Of a stretch of 64,000 bases of DNA, positions 29,891-38,242 are shown one piece after another. The position numbers and the translations under genes are program-made. Under the pieces are notes generated by a model, which worked only from the letters and a program-made list of their open reading frames with translations, did not search any database and was not told where the DNA came from. Source of the stretch: Microbacterium esteraromaticum (GTDB lineage Bacteria > Actinomycetota > Actinomycetes > Actinomycetales > Microbacteriaceae); the NCBI RefSeq assembly GCF_028747645.1, contig NZ_CP118100.1, positions 2,108,001-2,172,000 of the forward strand, written 5' to 3'. The first letter of the stretch is position 1, and every line of letters begins with the position of its first letter.

Positions 29891-30364
29891 CTACGTGTGT
29901 CGGATGTGCCCGAGCCGTAGCATCCGCATGTAGGTGCGCATGATGCGCTCGGTCACGTTGAGTTCGAGCGCGACGACTGCAGGGTCGTCGGTGATCGGGC
30001 CGAGTTCTCTGAGCCGCCAGGGGCGAATCAGGCGTCGGGCGGCGATGCGGTTTGCGCGTTCTTCCTGAGCGTCGGAGGTGCCCACGTCGCCATACTCGAA
30101 ATGGACGATCTCGTGCGCCAGCGCGCATCGTTCAACGTCGCCGTGGAGGTTGGTCCGCATGAAGACCGCGCGATGTGGGTGCGAGTACGCGGCGACCATC
30201 TCGGTGCTTGGCAGATCGTCGCGGAACACGACGGGGAGATCGAGCATCTCCGCATGTGCCCAAGGATCGTAGTCACTCGCACATGGGCTGTCGTAGAAGT
30301 CAGAGACTCCGAACATGTAGCCGGTGGTTGCTCCAGAGTCCCAACTCTCCACAGCAAGGCTCAT
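29891..30364 (-). CDS. ImmA/IrrE family metallopeptidase
   Basis: A 157-residue zinc protease-like protein. HEIVH (residues 84-88) is the HExxH motif, followed by EERANRIAARRLI, typical of ImmA. Such proteins cleave the adjacent phage repressor after DNA damage and so trigger induction. GAGGAGGAT precedes the ATG. The gene is three bases from the repressor stop, so both are co-transcribed. The mechanism here is by family analogy. Confidence 0.88.
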   Translation of the reverse strand: MSLAVESWDSGATTGYMFGVSDFYDSPCASDYDPWAHAEMLDLPVVFRDDLPSTEMVAAYSHPHRAVFMRTNLHGDVERCALAHEIVHFEYGDVGTSDAQEERANRIAARRLIRPWRLRELGPITDDPAVVALELNVTERIMRTYMRMLRLGHIRHT

Positions 30365-30367
30365 CGC

Positions 30368-30910
30368 CTATCCTCCTCGTTCCGGGTCGATTGCAGTGTC
30401 GTCGGTCGATGCTGCGAGCACTTCCGCATCGAGACGTACCGACGAGAGATCATCTTGGCGACGACCTCGGACACGAGAAGCTCGGTGCGCGTCCAGCGAA
30501 GCGGGCTCGGACTTCGAAGGGGCTGGATGCCGGCGTACAGCGTCGGTGAGATCTGGGATCAAGGCGTTGACTGCAGCGAGCCGGTGGTCGGGGTGTATCG
30601 ATCGGATTAGCGGCGCGAGGATCGCCAGGTACTGCTCAACCTCGGCGCGCTGCTCGCCGTCGAGGTCGACATCGAGCGCGATGAACAGTCGGATCAGTTT
30701 GTCCGCTTGTCCAGCTTTCGCACCGCTTTCGATGTTGCGGATTGTGCGTGAGGTCACACCGGACATCTCCTCAAGCTGAGTCTGAGTGAGGCGCTTTGCC
30801 TTGCGCAACTGCTCAACCGTCGCTCCGTACAGCAACCGCTCTTGCTGTGTCGCGCGCTCGATACCAAGTCGAGTGAGCGGAAGCTCTTTCCGGTCCTTGT
30901 CGATAGCCAT
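30368..30910 (-). CDS. XRE-family phage repressor (CI-like)
   Basis: A 180-residue protein from the ATG at 30910. HTH: YGATVEQLRKAKRLTQTQLEEMSGVTSRTIRNIESG (residues about 27-60; QLRKAKRLTQTQLEEMSGVT visible), then a helical region with ALDVDLDGEQRAEVEQYL. No LexA-type peptidase domain, consistent with cleavage by the neighbouring ImmA instead. The message looks leaderless: TATAGT ends seven bases before the ATG. Operator-like repeats lie across this promoter and inside its first codons. Likely the immunity repressor. Confidence 0.8.
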   Translation of the reverse strand: MAIDKDRKELPLTRLGIERATQQERLLYGATVEQLRKAKRLTQTQLEEMSGVTSRTIRNIESGAKAGQADKLIRLFIALDVDLDGEQRAEVEQYLAILAPLIRSIHPDHRLAAVNALIPDLTDAVRRHPAPSKSEPASLDAHRASRVRGRRQDDLSSVRLDAEVLAASTDDTAIDPERGG

Positions 30911-31020
30911 GCGCCACACTATACAACTCTTTCCGCTTTGCGTCCAATATCCGGAAGTACATACGCACTTTCTTCCGCCAGGCGCTTGCCCTCACCGGAA
31001 AGAGTCGCTAATGTCTTTCC
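30884..31020. repeat. operator repeats in the divergent immunity region
   Basis: CTCTTTCCGG occurs at 30884-30893 (inside the repressor gene), CTCTTTCCGC at 30927-30936, and the inverse CCGGAAAGAG at 30995-31004. Weaker copies lie near 30968-30978 (CTTTCTTCCG) and 31015-31020 (TCTTTCC). Three good copies within 120 bases at both promoters make these the likely repressor operators. Confidence 0.6.
30918..30947 (-). promoter_or_regulatory. repressor operon promoter (leaderless)
   Basis: On the minus strand, TTGGAC (30942-30947), an 18-base spacer and TATAGT (30918-30923) are followed by seven bases and then the repressor ATG, so transcription should begin at or next to the A of ATG. Confidence 0.65.
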
Positions 31021-31024
31021 CATG
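30986..31024 (+). promoter_or_regulatory. rightward promoter for Cro-like gene (leaderless)
   Basis: TTGCCC (30986-30991), 17 bases, TAATGT (31009-31014), seven bases, then ATG (31022). It is the plus-strand mirror of the repressor promoter. An operator copy (30995-31004) lies within its spacer, so the repressor would block it directly. Confidence 0.6.
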
Positions 31025-31261
31025 AGCAGCAGCACAGGTCCAGCCCTTCGGGTCTTGCGAGAAGACGCTGGCCTCACCGCCCGGGAAGTCGCAGGGCGGG
31101 CCGGCGTCTCCGAGTCCTACCTCTCCCGCGTTGAGAACGGAAAGGCGTACCCGGCACCGTCCTGGGTCGCGAACGTCGCCGCGGCGATCGCGGAGGCGAT
31201 CGCCGAGTCGGCGCGTCGTTCCTTGCCCGACCAGCATCACGTGCCCGAGAGGGCGGCGTGA
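31022..31261 (+). CDS. XRE-family HTH protein (Cro-like)
   Basis: A 79-residue protein containing one helix-turn-helix: LREDAGLTAREVAGRAGVSESYLSRVENGK. It is the first rightward gene next to the repressor, from a leaderless-type promoter, the position of Cro in lambdoid switches. A lytic regulator role is inferred from position. Its stop overlaps the next ATG (TGATG). Confidence 0.75.
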   Translation: MSSSTGPALRVLREDAGLTAREVAGRAGVSESYLSRVENGKAYPAPSWVANVAAAIAEAIAESARRSLPDQHHVPERAA

Positions 31262-31359
31262 TGCCCACCCGGGAAGAGTGCTTGATCGACCTGGCGGAGT
31301 TCCTCGTCGCCAAGGCAATCGAGTATGCGGCCGAGCCGCCGGTCGACTCCGCGGCCTGA
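31261..31359 (+). CDS. hypothetical 32-residue protein
   Basis: ATG at 31261 shares one base with the previous stop. Short acidic peptide (begins MPTREECLIDLAEFL) ending at 31359; an amphipathic helix is likely. Supported by coupling and codon use only. Confidence 0.45.
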   Translation: MPTREECLIDLAEFLVAKAIEYAAEPPVDSAA

Positions 31360-31419
31360 GAAACAGAAACGGCCCCTGCGGGAACAGGGACCGAATCCAA
31401 GAAAGGAAGGACAGCGAAG

Positions 31420-31881
31420 ATGTCCATCACCGAAAACCCTACCCTCCTCGTCGTAGAGAAGGGAGCAGCGAACCTCGCGGGTAAGCGACGGTTGACCGAC
31501 GACATGGGCGAAGCCGCCGAGTTCGCTGACGCGATCGGCGGGCAAGTGTTCGAGCTTGAACCCGTCGAGCCGGCTCCGTACGTCCCGCTCGCCGCTGTGC
31601 AGCACGTCAGCGTCGACGGCGATCTGTTGACCAGCCTTCCCCTCGTCGTCGTCTCTGGCAACACCTCATGGCCAGCGGCGATGCCCGAGATCATCGACCT
31701 CCCACACGCGGTCAACTGTGATGCGTGCATCGGAGCGGGCGACAGCTACATCGACATTGAGTGCCCGTGCGCGTACGTCGGCGATGCACCGGCTGTCTCG
31801 TACTCCTACAGCGTCGTGCGAGCGCACTGCCCGGAGTGCGGTCGCGATCACGAGTGCGCCCGTGACCCTGAGGCCGCCTGA
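31420..31881 (+). CDS. hypothetical early protein with C-terminal cysteine motifs
   Basis: A 153-residue protein. The C-terminal third has CDAC, CPC and CPEC with nearby His and Cys, a possible zinc site; the N-terminal half is acidic. AAGGAAGG lies upstream of the ATG. Its stop overlaps the next start (TGATG). Not recognised as a named family. Confidence 0.6.
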   Translation: MSITENPTLLVVEKGAANLAGKRRLTDDMGEAAEFADAIGGQVFELEPVEPAPYVPLAAVQHVSVDGDLLTSLPLVVVSGNTSWPAAMPEIIDLPHAVNCDACIGAGDSYIDIECPCAYVGDAPAVSYSYSVVRAHCPECGRDHECARDPEAA

Positions 31882-32066
31882 TGGCCGTCATCCGCTGGGT
31901 CGCGTTCTTGCTCGCCGCCGAGTGTCTCGTGTGCCTGTGGTTCGTCCCCCGCGGGGTGTGGTCGGCGATCCTCGCCGCCCTGTTCTTCCTGTTCTTCGTC
32001 ACCTACTGCTGGTCGCTCGGCGCGTTCGACCAGACCTCCACCGATTCTCGAAAGGCCAAGCCATGA
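31881..32066 (+). CDS. small membrane protein
   Basis: 61 residues with two adjacent hydrophobic stretches (about 5-20 and 26-48) and a polar C-terminal tail. It overlaps the genes on both sides by 1-4 bases. Function unknown; inner-membrane location predicted. Confidence 0.6.
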   Translation: MAVIRWVAFLLAAECLVCLWFVPRGVWSAILAALFFLFFVTYCWSLGAFDQTSTDSRKAKP

Positions 32067-32299
32067 CCACCCCCATCACCGAACGCAAGCCCACCGTTGG
32101 CTCCCGTTGGAAGCAGTCGTTCGTCACGCCCAAGGGGAAGCTCCAGAAGCGCGTGATTGAGATCATCGCCGCCCCGACGCTCTCTTCGCCGATCGGGTAC
32201 CGCATCGTCAAGAACGACGCGCACCCGCACCGGAAGGGCAAGACGGCGTCCATTCGAGTCGCTGATCTTCACGCCAAGTACGAGGCGGTGTCGGCATGA
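32063..32299 (+). CDS. hypothetical protein
   Basis: 78 residues, basic, starting MTTPITERKPTVGSRW. The middle resembles a small beta-barrel (PKGKLQKRVIEIIAA). ATGA overlaps link it to the genes on both sides, at the start of the recombination operon. Family not recognised. Confidence 0.6.
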   Translation: MTTPITERKPTVGSRWKQSFVTPKGKLQKRVIEIIAAPTLSSPIGYRIVKNDAHPHRKGKTASIRVADLHAKYEAVSA

Positions 32300-33552
32300 G
32301 CGCTCAGACCTTCTCTGTCAGTGACTACAAGGGCGTGCGGAACATCGAGCTCTCCCCGAACGGCCGCCTGGTTGTGATCGCTGGCGGCAACGGTGCGGGG
32401 AAGTCGTCGTTCATCGACGCGATCGCCGAGCTGTTCGACCCGAAGGGCACCAAACTCACTCCGAAGCCGATCCGCGAAGGGGCGGCCGAGGCGTCGGCGG
32501 AGTATGTCGACCGCGACCTCAGCCTGCGGATCCGCCGCGTGTGGAAGAAGGACGGCACCCCTGGCACCTTGACCGTCGAGGCTCTGGACGGTGCGAAGTA
32601 CTCCAAGCCGTCCGACATGGTCGCCGACCTGCTTGGTGGCGCGATCTTCGATCCAGTCGCGTTCCTGAACCTCGATGAGAAGAAGCAGCGCGAAGCTCTC
32701 CTCGAGAAGGTTGATCTGCCGTTCGATCTCGATGCCATCGGACGGCAGAAGGCGGCTGCCGAGCAGCGGCGCCTTGAGGCTGGTCGCGAGGTGAAGCGCC
32801 TGCGCGGAGCGCTCTCCTCGATGGCGAATCCGCTGGACGCGCCGGATGCTGAGATCTCTTCTGCCGAGGTGCTCGCGGAGCTTGAGGACGCTCAGGCGCA
32901 GAACCGGACCCGCGATGCTATCAGCGCCCGCTACGACGCCCGCGCCGCCCGCTACGACGAACTCACCCGCCAGATCGAAGCGCTGACCGCTGAGCGGGAG
33001 ATCGTCGGGCAGGAGCAGGAGGCGGCGCGTGATGCGCTCGTGGCGCTGCCACCGACGATCGGCCTTGAGCCGATCCAGCAGAAGCTCCGCGATCTGGACG
33101 AGGTGAACCGACTCGCTCGCGCGCGTATGGAGTACGCAAAGGTCGCCGCCGAGCACGCAGATGCCGAGGCCGCCCAAGGCGCCGCTCAGCGAGACCTGGA
33201 CAAGATCGACGCGACCAAGCGGGAGGGACTCGCACAGGCAGTGTTCCCTATCGGCGGGCTCTCGGTTGATGACACTGGCGTGACCTTCAATGGTGTGCCG
33301 TTCTCGCAGGTGAACAGCGCGATGCGTCGCCGCATCGCGTTCGCGATCGCAACTGCCGGCGAACCGAAGCTGAAGCTCGTCATCGTCAAGGACGGCGACC
33401 TGCTCGACTCCGACTCCCTGCAGGCGATCGCAGACCTCGCTGATGACCGCGGGTACACCGTGCTCGTTGAGCGCGACAGGGATGAGTCCCGCCGCATCGG
33501 GTTCACTGTGCGCGACGGCCAGCTGGCGGACTCGGCAGGTGACCAGCGATGA
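32296..33552 (+). CDS. SMC/RecF-like AAA ATPase (phage recombination)
   Basis: A 418-residue ATPase: Walker A GGNGAGKSS at residues 30-38 inside an N-terminal SbcC/RecF-type fold (IELSPNGRLVVIAGG), a long coiled coil (about 150-300) and a C-terminal half with the signature-like region and a Walker B-like KLVIVKDGDLLD. The coiled coil is short compared with SbcC. It immediately precedes an exonuclease and a RecT-like gene, so it likely supports phage DNA end-processing, as Rad50-like ATPases do for their nucleases. Confidence 0.8.
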   Translation: MSAQTFSVSDYKGVRNIELSPNGRLVVIAGGNGAGKSSFIDAIAELFDPKGTKLTPKPIREGAAEASAEYVDRDLSLRIRRVWKKDGTPGTLTVEALDGAKYSKPSDMVADLLGGAIFDPVAFLNLDEKKQREALLEKVDLPFDLDAIGRQKAAAEQRRLEAGREVKRLRGALSSMANPLDAPDAEISSAEVLAELEDAQAQNRTRDAISARYDARAARYDELTRQIEALTAEREIVGQEQEAARDALVALPPTIGLEPIQQKLRDLDEVNRLARARMEYAKVAAEHADAEAAQGAAQRDLDKIDATKREGLAQAVFPIGGLSVDDTGVTFNGVPFSQVNSAMRRRIAFAIATAGEPKLKLVIVKDGDLLDSDSLQAIADLADDRGYTVLVERDRDESRRIGFTVRDGQLADSAGDQR

Positions 33553-33833
33553 AGATCATGGTCATCGTCGGCACCCGTCGCTCGCGGCGCCCAAAGCCGA
33601 CCCTGCGGGAGATCGCAACCGCCGTTCAGATGCTGCAGATCGCTGAGGGCGCGATGCTCCACGCGGACCGCGACGGTTGCTTCATGCACGGGCTCGCGGC
33701 GGCGGCCACTCGTCGCACCTTCCTGCCGACGCTGCCGAAGCGGTTCAGTGGCGATCCGGACTGGATGCACCGGCATGTGGAGGCACCGGGCATGCGGATT
33801 CAGGCGCGTGTGGATGATGAGGTGCGCTCGTGA
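33549..33833 (+). CDS. hypothetical protein
   Basis: 94 residues, basic and His/Met containing (for example DRDGCFMHGLAAAATRR). It lies between the SMC-like ATPase and the exonuclease, with 4-base overlaps on both sides. Perhaps an accessory part of the recombination module. Family not recognised. Confidence 0.6.
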   Translation: MKIMVIVGTRRSRRPKPTLREIATAVQMLQIAEGAMLHADRDGCFMHGLAAAATRRTFLPTLPKRFSGDPDWMHRHVEAPGMRIQARVDDEVRS

Positions 33834-34447
33834 GCGCCCTGGCGGAACTCGGCCGCACTCTCGCGGATTTGGACGACCAGTCGTCCTGGGATGACGCGCA
33901 CAAGCGGATCATCGGTTCCTACCTGGCGTCGTCGTTCGCGAAGCCGGAATCGGTGAGCAAGTACGTGGCATCGATGCTTGCGCCGAAGTCGTTCCAGGGG
34001 AACCGGACGACGGAGCGCGGCAACGAGTGGGAACCGCTTCTGCTGGCTTTCGCTGGTGCCGAGCCGAACCGTCTACTGATCCACTCGCCTGAGAATGACA
34101 GGTTCGCGGCGACCGTCGACGGCGCCATTGCCGGGGACTGGTTCGGGATCTGCGAGACGAAGCTGAAGCACAAGCAGGTCATCACCGGCCCGACACCTCG
34201 CGAGGTCCGTCAGCTTGCCTGGCAGTTGATCTGCATCCCCGAAGCCGAGTACGCGAAGTGGGTCTGGGGTGAGGTCGTCCCAGACGAGACCGAACCGGGC
34301 GGCTGGCGCCTGCGCCGCGACCCGCAAGAACTCACCTTCACCCGCGATGACCCCCGCATTGTCGCCGCGATGGAACTCACCCTGTGCATCGCGCCCCTCG
34401 TTCTCGCCGCCTACGACGCGGCCCTCACCGAGAAGGTTCCGTTCTGA
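33830..34447 (+). CDS. YqaJ-like viral recombinase exonuclease
   Basis: A 205-residue PD-(D/E)XK nuclease that would resect double-stranded DNA ends 5' to 3'. RGNEWEP (residues 63-69) is the first conserved motif; Asp97 (ATVDG), Glu109 and Lys111 (ICETKLKHKQ) form the metal site; QLAWQL follows. It is the functional counterpart of lambda Exo and is coupled to the RecT-like annealing gene. Confidence 0.85.
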   Translation: MSALAELGRTLADLDDQSSWDDAHKRIIGSYLASSFAKPESVSKYVASMLAPKSFQGNRTTERGNEWEPLLLAFAGAEPNRLLIHSPENDRFAATVDGAIAGDWFGICETKLKHKQVITGPTPREVRQLAWQLICIPEAEYAKWVWGEVVPDETEPGGWRLRRDPQELTFTRDDPRIVAAMELTLCIAPLVLAAYDAALTEKVPF

Positions 34448-35430
34448 TGAGCACTGCAGTCACCCCGTACGATTCCGCGTCCCTGACCGAGCGTCAGCAG
34501 TACGCTTCCACACTCGCGGCCGCCGGAGATCTGATCCCGAAGGGCCTCTGGAATCAGGCCACGAACGTGAACGGGCAGATGGTTCCCGCGGCGCCGTCTC
34601 CCGGCAAGGTACTCCTCGTGATGGAGACCGGCGCGATGCTCGGCCTCATGCCGGCCGCCGCGCTGCAGTCCATCGACGTCGTTGAGGGTCGTGCGACGCT
34701 GTCGGCTCGCCTGATGGGAGCGCTGATCCGCAAGGCCGGACACAAGCTCGAAGTCGCGAAGTCCGGATCGATCCCCACCGGCGACTACAAGGTCACTGTG
34801 ACCGGCACCCGGTCCGATGACGGGTCCGTCTTCACTTCCGTCTGGGACATCCCTCGTGCGGTGCGTGCGCAGCTGGTGCAGTCGTACAAGCCGAACGCGC
34901 AGGGCGTCTGGGAGGTCCGCGCGCGCAACAAGAACGGTGATGTCGCGAAGCCGTGGGAGGCGTACGCAGAACTGATGCCGGTGTGGCGTGCGATCTCCGA
35001 GGTGGGCCGCGAAGGATTCGCGGATGTGCTGTTCGGGCTGTACTCGACGGAGGAGATAACGGACGGCGGGAGCATCCCTGTCGCCGATCCCGAGCCGGAA
35101 CCGTCGAAGGACTGGAAGGCCGAGTTCGAGAACGCGGCGACCGTCGGGGATCTGGAATCGGTCGGTGAAGCGTTGAAGTCGGAGCCGGACCAGATCCGGT
35201 TGAAGATGCGCGCTCCGTACCTCGCCCGCCTCGGTGTGCTGAAGCGCGAAGCCGAGATCGTCGATGCCGAAGTCGTGACCGATGACGATGAGACTCCCTC
35301 CGGGGGTGAGGACGCGTCCCCCAGCGCCCCTTCCCCCTCGCCCTCGGAGGGCTTGACCGAGGAGGACTACGAAGCCGCAGCATCGGCGGAGTTTGATGCC
35401 GCGGTGGACGCCGGGGAGGTGCAGTCGTGA
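34447..35430 (+). CDS. RecT-like single-strand annealing protein
   Basis: A 327-residue protein. The central region GAMLGLMPAAALQSIDVVEGRATLSA is typical of phage RecT-like annealing proteins (GLMPAAALQSIDVVEGR visible), followed by KPWEAYAELMPVWRAISEVGREGFADVLFGLYSTEEI. The C-terminal 100 residues are acidic and Pro/Ser-rich (SAPSPSPSEG), probably disordered. It would anneal strands generated by the upstream exonuclease. The stop overlaps the next start. Confidence 0.8.
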   Translation: MSTAVTPYDSASLTERQQYASTLAAAGDLIPKGLWNQATNVNGQMVPAAPSPGKVLLVMETGAMLGLMPAAALQSIDVVEGRATLSARLMGALIRKAGHKLEVAKSGSIPTGDYKVTVTGTRSDDGSVFTSVWDIPRAVRAQLVQSYKPNAQGVWEVRARNKNGDVAKPWEAYAELMPVWRAISEVGREGFADVLFGLYSTEEITDGGSIPVADPEPEPSKDWKAEFENAATVGDLESVGEALKSEPDQIRLKMRAPYLARLGVLKREAEIVDAEVVTDDDETPSGGEDASPSAPSPSPSEGLTEEDYEAAASAEFDAAVDAGEVQS

Positions 35431-35882
35431 GCACCATGTATCCCGCCGAGACGCTGGACAAGTACGAGGACGACGGCACCATGCCCGACAACCTCGCCGA
35501 GTTCTCAAGGGAAGTGGTCGGTCACAGGATCATCACCGCCGAGCAGACTGGGCGCGGCATCCTAATCACTCTGGACAACGCCAAGCGTGTCCGCCTAAGC
35601 GACGGTGGCGACTGCTGCGCATACACCGAAGTAAACGACTTCCTGCTGCATGCGGATCGCATCGAGCATGTCATCACCGGTGTCGGCACGACGGACGGCT
35701 TCACAACCTGGCACATCTACGCCGACATGGGCGACGTGCTGGAGATGTCCGTCGGCTGGTCGTGCGGGAACCCGTTCTACTACGCCTACGGCTTCACGAT
35801 CACGGTCGAGCCTGACGTGATCGTGCTGTCCGAGTCGCCGTCCCGTGCGGAGCTCGAAACCGAGGAGATGGATCGTGGCTGA
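35427..35882 (+). CDS. DUF7448-like hypothetical protein
   Basis: A 151-residue acidic protein. GHRIITAEQTGRGILITLDN and SDGGDCCAYTEVNDF resemble a small phage-associated domain of unknown function (DUF7448-type; my recognition is moderate). Single-domain beta-rich protein in the early operon. Confidence 0.6.
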   Translation: MSTMYPAETLDKYEDDGTMPDNLAEFSREVVGHRIITAEQTGRGILITLDNAKRVRLSDGGDCCAYTEVNDFLLHADRIEHVITGVGTTDGFTTWHIYADMGDVLEMSVGWSCGNPFYYAYGFTITVEPDVIVLSESPSRAELETEEMDRG

Positions 35883-36066
35883 CCTCATCATGAGCGCAGA
35901 CGTGGAACTATCGGTCCCGTTCACGCCGGCTGACCTCAAGGGCTTTCTCTCGACCGTGCCCGATGACGCTCGTGTGACAGTCTCCACCTTCATGGGCGGT
36001 AGCCAACGTGACCCGTACCCGACGGGATACCGCCTCATGGCGAAGTGGGAGGTGCGCGATGTCTGA
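35875..36066 (+). CDS. hypothetical protein
   Basis: 63 residues from GTG at 35875, which has GAGGAG seven bases before it; the in-frame ATG at 35845 would overlap the upstream gene by 38 bases. Contains VPDDARVTVSTFMGG, a beta-rich pattern seen in many small actinophage proteins. Function unknown. Confidence 0.55.
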   Translation: MADLIMSADVELSVPFTPADLKGFLSTVPDDARVTVSTFMGGSQRDPYPTGYRLMAKWEVRDV

Positions 36067-36295
36067 TCGCATCGACCCCGCCGCCGAGGCGCGGCGATCG
36101 CTTGGGCTGATCAAGGGCGTCGATGAGCAGACGAACCAGATCACGCTCGCTCTCGAGGCTCAGGTGCACGCGACGCTCGCGCTCGTTGAGCAGCAGCGCA
36201 TCGCGAATCTCATCGCCCTGAGCGAGCACCAGACCCCGCCACGGCACCACCCCGGTGCTCTGCGTGAGGACGTTAGGGAGGGGCTGGGACTGTGA
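36059..36295 (+). CDS. hypothetical protein
   Basis: 78 residues starting MSDRIDPAAEARRSLG, with a helical Gln/Leu/Ala-rich middle (ALEAQVHATLALVEQQ). Overlaps both neighbours. Family not recognised. Confidence 0.55.
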   Translation: MSDRIDPAAEARRSLGLIKGVDEQTNQITLALEAQVHATLALVEQQRIANLIALSEHQTPPRHHPGALREDVREGLGL

Positions 36296-36735
36296 CCGAG
36301 ATCGTTGACGGCCGTACGGGCGAGATGCGAGTCTCCCCCGCCGAGCAGGCGGTGACCGAGATGCTGGCAATCCCGTCGGGAATCTACGGCATGCCGATCG
36401 GACCGGGCGAGATCGACCGGATGATCATCGAGGTCGCTGACGCGATCGAGCACATCGCTCAGGTGATCATCGTCCTCGTCGAGGACCGGGACCGCGCCGA
36501 AGAGACGTACCTCGCAGCGTTCGCGGACTACATGATCATGCACGAGAAGTCGGGTACGCAGATGGCCCGCCAGTACGCGCACGCGAAGACGAAAGACGAG
36601 CTGCATCAGCTGAACCTCAAGAAGGAGATGCTCCGCTACGCCGAGGAGCGTCAGAAGTCGGTCCAGAACCGGTCGTTCGCGCTAATGAACATCGGAAAGC
36701 GCATCACCGCCGGATTCTTCGGGAGCACCCGATGA
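36292..36735 (+). CDS. hypothetical helical protein
   Basis: 147 residues from GTG at 36292. Mostly helical with charged coiled-coil-like segments (DRDRAEETYLAAFADYMIMHE; ELHQLNLKKEMLRYAEERQ). Similar small proteins occur before DUF2303 genes in actinophages. Function unknown. Confidence 0.6.
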   Translation: MTEIVDGRTGEMRVSPAEQAVTEMLAIPSGIYGMPIGPGEIDRMIIEVADAIEHIAQVIIVLVEDRDRAEETYLAAFADYMIMHEKSGTQMARQYAHAKTKDELHQLNLKKEMLRYAEERQKSVQNRSFALMNIGKRITAGFFGSTR

Positions 36736-36863
36736 AGACGGCTGTGGTTCGGCTGCCGTGGTGGCTGGGCTTCGACCGCCCATGGATGGTGATCACCGCC
36801 GGCACGATCGGCTGGTTCGCCACCTGGGACGAAGCCCAGCACCACGCGACACGGATCGCATGA
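36732..36863 (+). CDS. hypothetical 43-residue protein
   Basis: MKTAVVRLPWWLGFDRPW-type start, Trp-rich (six Trp in 43 residues). The ATG overlaps the previous stop (ATGA) and its own stop overlaps a downstream ATG. Support is coupling and composition only. Confidence 0.5.
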   Translation: MKTAVVRLPWWLGFDRPWMVITAGTIGWFATWDEAQHHATRIA

Positions 36864-36883
36864 ACCACCTCAAGAAAGGACAC

Positions 36884-37267
36884 ATGGTGGAAGAGAAGAA
36901 GAAGGAGCCGGGATCGTTCGCGGCGATGCTTGCGAGCATCCGGCCGTCGACCGACGTGGAGCTCGCTGAGAACCTCTCGAAGCTCATCGAGGAGGTGAAG
37001 GCGACCGGCAAGAAGGGCACGCTCAGCGTCGTCTTCGAAGTGAAGCCTGTCAACGGTGGCGACCGTCTGGTCATCATCAACGACGCGCTGAAGCTGCGGC
37101 TGCCGGAGCGCACGCGTGAGGGCACCACGGCATTCGTGACCGACAGCAACGGCCTGTCTCGAAGCGATCCGACGTCGTCGCCGCTGTTCACCGATGAGGA
37201 CATTCGCGACGCCGGCGCGAACGTCAACCCACGCACCGGCGAGATCAAGGAGGCCCCTGAGGCATGA
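36884..37267 (+). CDS. hypothetical protein upstream of DUF2303 gene
   Basis: 127 residues from ATG 36884, chosen for AAAGGA seven bases upstream; an earlier in-frame ATG at 36860 overlaps the previous stop and is also possible. Acidic protein with KLIEEVKATGKKGTLSVVFEVK and a C-terminal tail. It may work with the DUF2303 protein that follows with a 4-base overlap. Confidence 0.6.
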   Translation: MVEEKKKEPGSFAAMLASIRPSTDVELAENLSKLIEEVKATGKKGTLSVVFEVKPVNGGDRLVIINDALKLRLPERTREGTTAFVTDSNGLSRSDPTSSPLFTDEDIRDAGANVNPRTGEIKEAPEA

Positions 37268-38130
37268 CCACCATCGAGGACACCAAGACCGAGGCGGCCG
37301 TCGTCGCGAACCTGCAGCGCCAGGCAGACGGTGAAGCGCACGAGCCGATCCATGCGGGCGAGATCTACCTCGTACCGGACGGCGACGGATCGCTGGAGAT
37401 CGTAGACACTGACGAGTGGGCGGACACCCCGCGGCGCATCACCGCGAACCGTGTGGTCACCGATGCGGCGTCGTTCGCGTCCTACGTGAACCGCCACAAG
37501 ACGGATGGCACGGAGGTATTCGCCCACACGAACAGTGCGAGCATCGTCGCCGTCATCGACTCCCACGAAGGCACCAACCGGGACGGTGGCTGGCAGAAGC
37601 ACCGCCTGACGCTCTCGCTGGAGCATTCGAAGCCGTGGCTGGCATGGTCCCGAGCCGACGGGAACTGGTTCGATCAGGACGAGTTCGCGGAGTTCCTGGA
37701 GAACCGCTACTCCGAGGTCATCGACCCCGACCCCGCCCGCATGATCGACATCGCCACGACGTTCGAAGCGAAGAAGGGCGTCGACTTCAAGTCCGGCATC
37801 CGCACCGACTCCGGCGAGGTCAAGCTTCAATTCGAGGAGACGGTCAAGGCGAAGGCTGGCCAGAAGGGCGAACTGGAGATTCCCAAGAAGATCCAGCTCG
37901 CACTCCGGCCGTACGTCGGCGGCCCGATCTACTCCATCTGGGCGAACTTCCGATACCGGATCACCGCGAGTGGCCTCCGTCTCGGGTTCATCCTCGAACG
38001 ACCCGAGAACATCCTCGACGCCGCGTTCGCGGATGTCGTCACCGATGTCGTTAACGGCCGTGAGGACTCGGACACTCTCCCCGGCTTCCAGGGCATCGCG
38101 GACACTCCGCTGTTCTACGGCAAGCCGTAA
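37264..38130 (+). CDS. DUF2303 family protein
   Basis: 288 residues. FASYVNRHKTDGTEVFAH, SIVAVIDSHE and HRLTLSLEHSKPWLAWSRADGNWFDQDEFAEFLE are typical of DUF2303, a phage family found near recombination genes and of unknown biochemical role. It is the last gene before a very strong terminator-type hairpin. Confidence 0.85.
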   Translation: MTTIEDTKTEAAVVANLQRQADGEAHEPIHAGEIYLVPDGDGSLEIVDTDEWADTPRRITANRVVTDAASFASYVNRHKTDGTEVFAHTNSASIVAVIDSHEGTNRDGGWQKHRLTLSLEHSKPWLAWSRADGNWFDQDEFAEFLENRYSEVIDPDPARMIDIATTFEAKKGVDFKSGIRTDSGEVKLQFEETVKAKAGQKGELEIPKKIQLALRPYVGGPIYSIWANFRYRITASGLRLGFILERPENILDAAFADVVTDVVNGREDSDTLPGFQGIADTPLFYGKP

Positions 38131-38171
38131 GCCCGGTCGCTGCACGTAGCAGGTGCAGCGCCCAACAGAAC

Positions 38172-38206
38172 GGGAACCCGGCCGAGTAGCAGTCGGCCGG
38201 GTTCCC
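38172..38206 (+). terminator. strong hairpin after DUF2303 gene
   Basis: A perfect 14-bp stem (38172-38185 and 38193-38206) with 7-base loop, 41 bases past the stop. No clear U-run follows (CACCC), so it may act as Rho-independent-like barrier or RNA stabiliser. Confidence 0.6.
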
Positions 38207-38242
38207 CACCCATCACTTCGCATCCGTACCAGGAGACTCAGC

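Noticed and set aside
38172..38206. Attachment site or transposon inverted repeat for the 14-bp hairpin
   Set aside because: The two arms are only 7 bases apart, so this is a stem-loop, not ends of an element.
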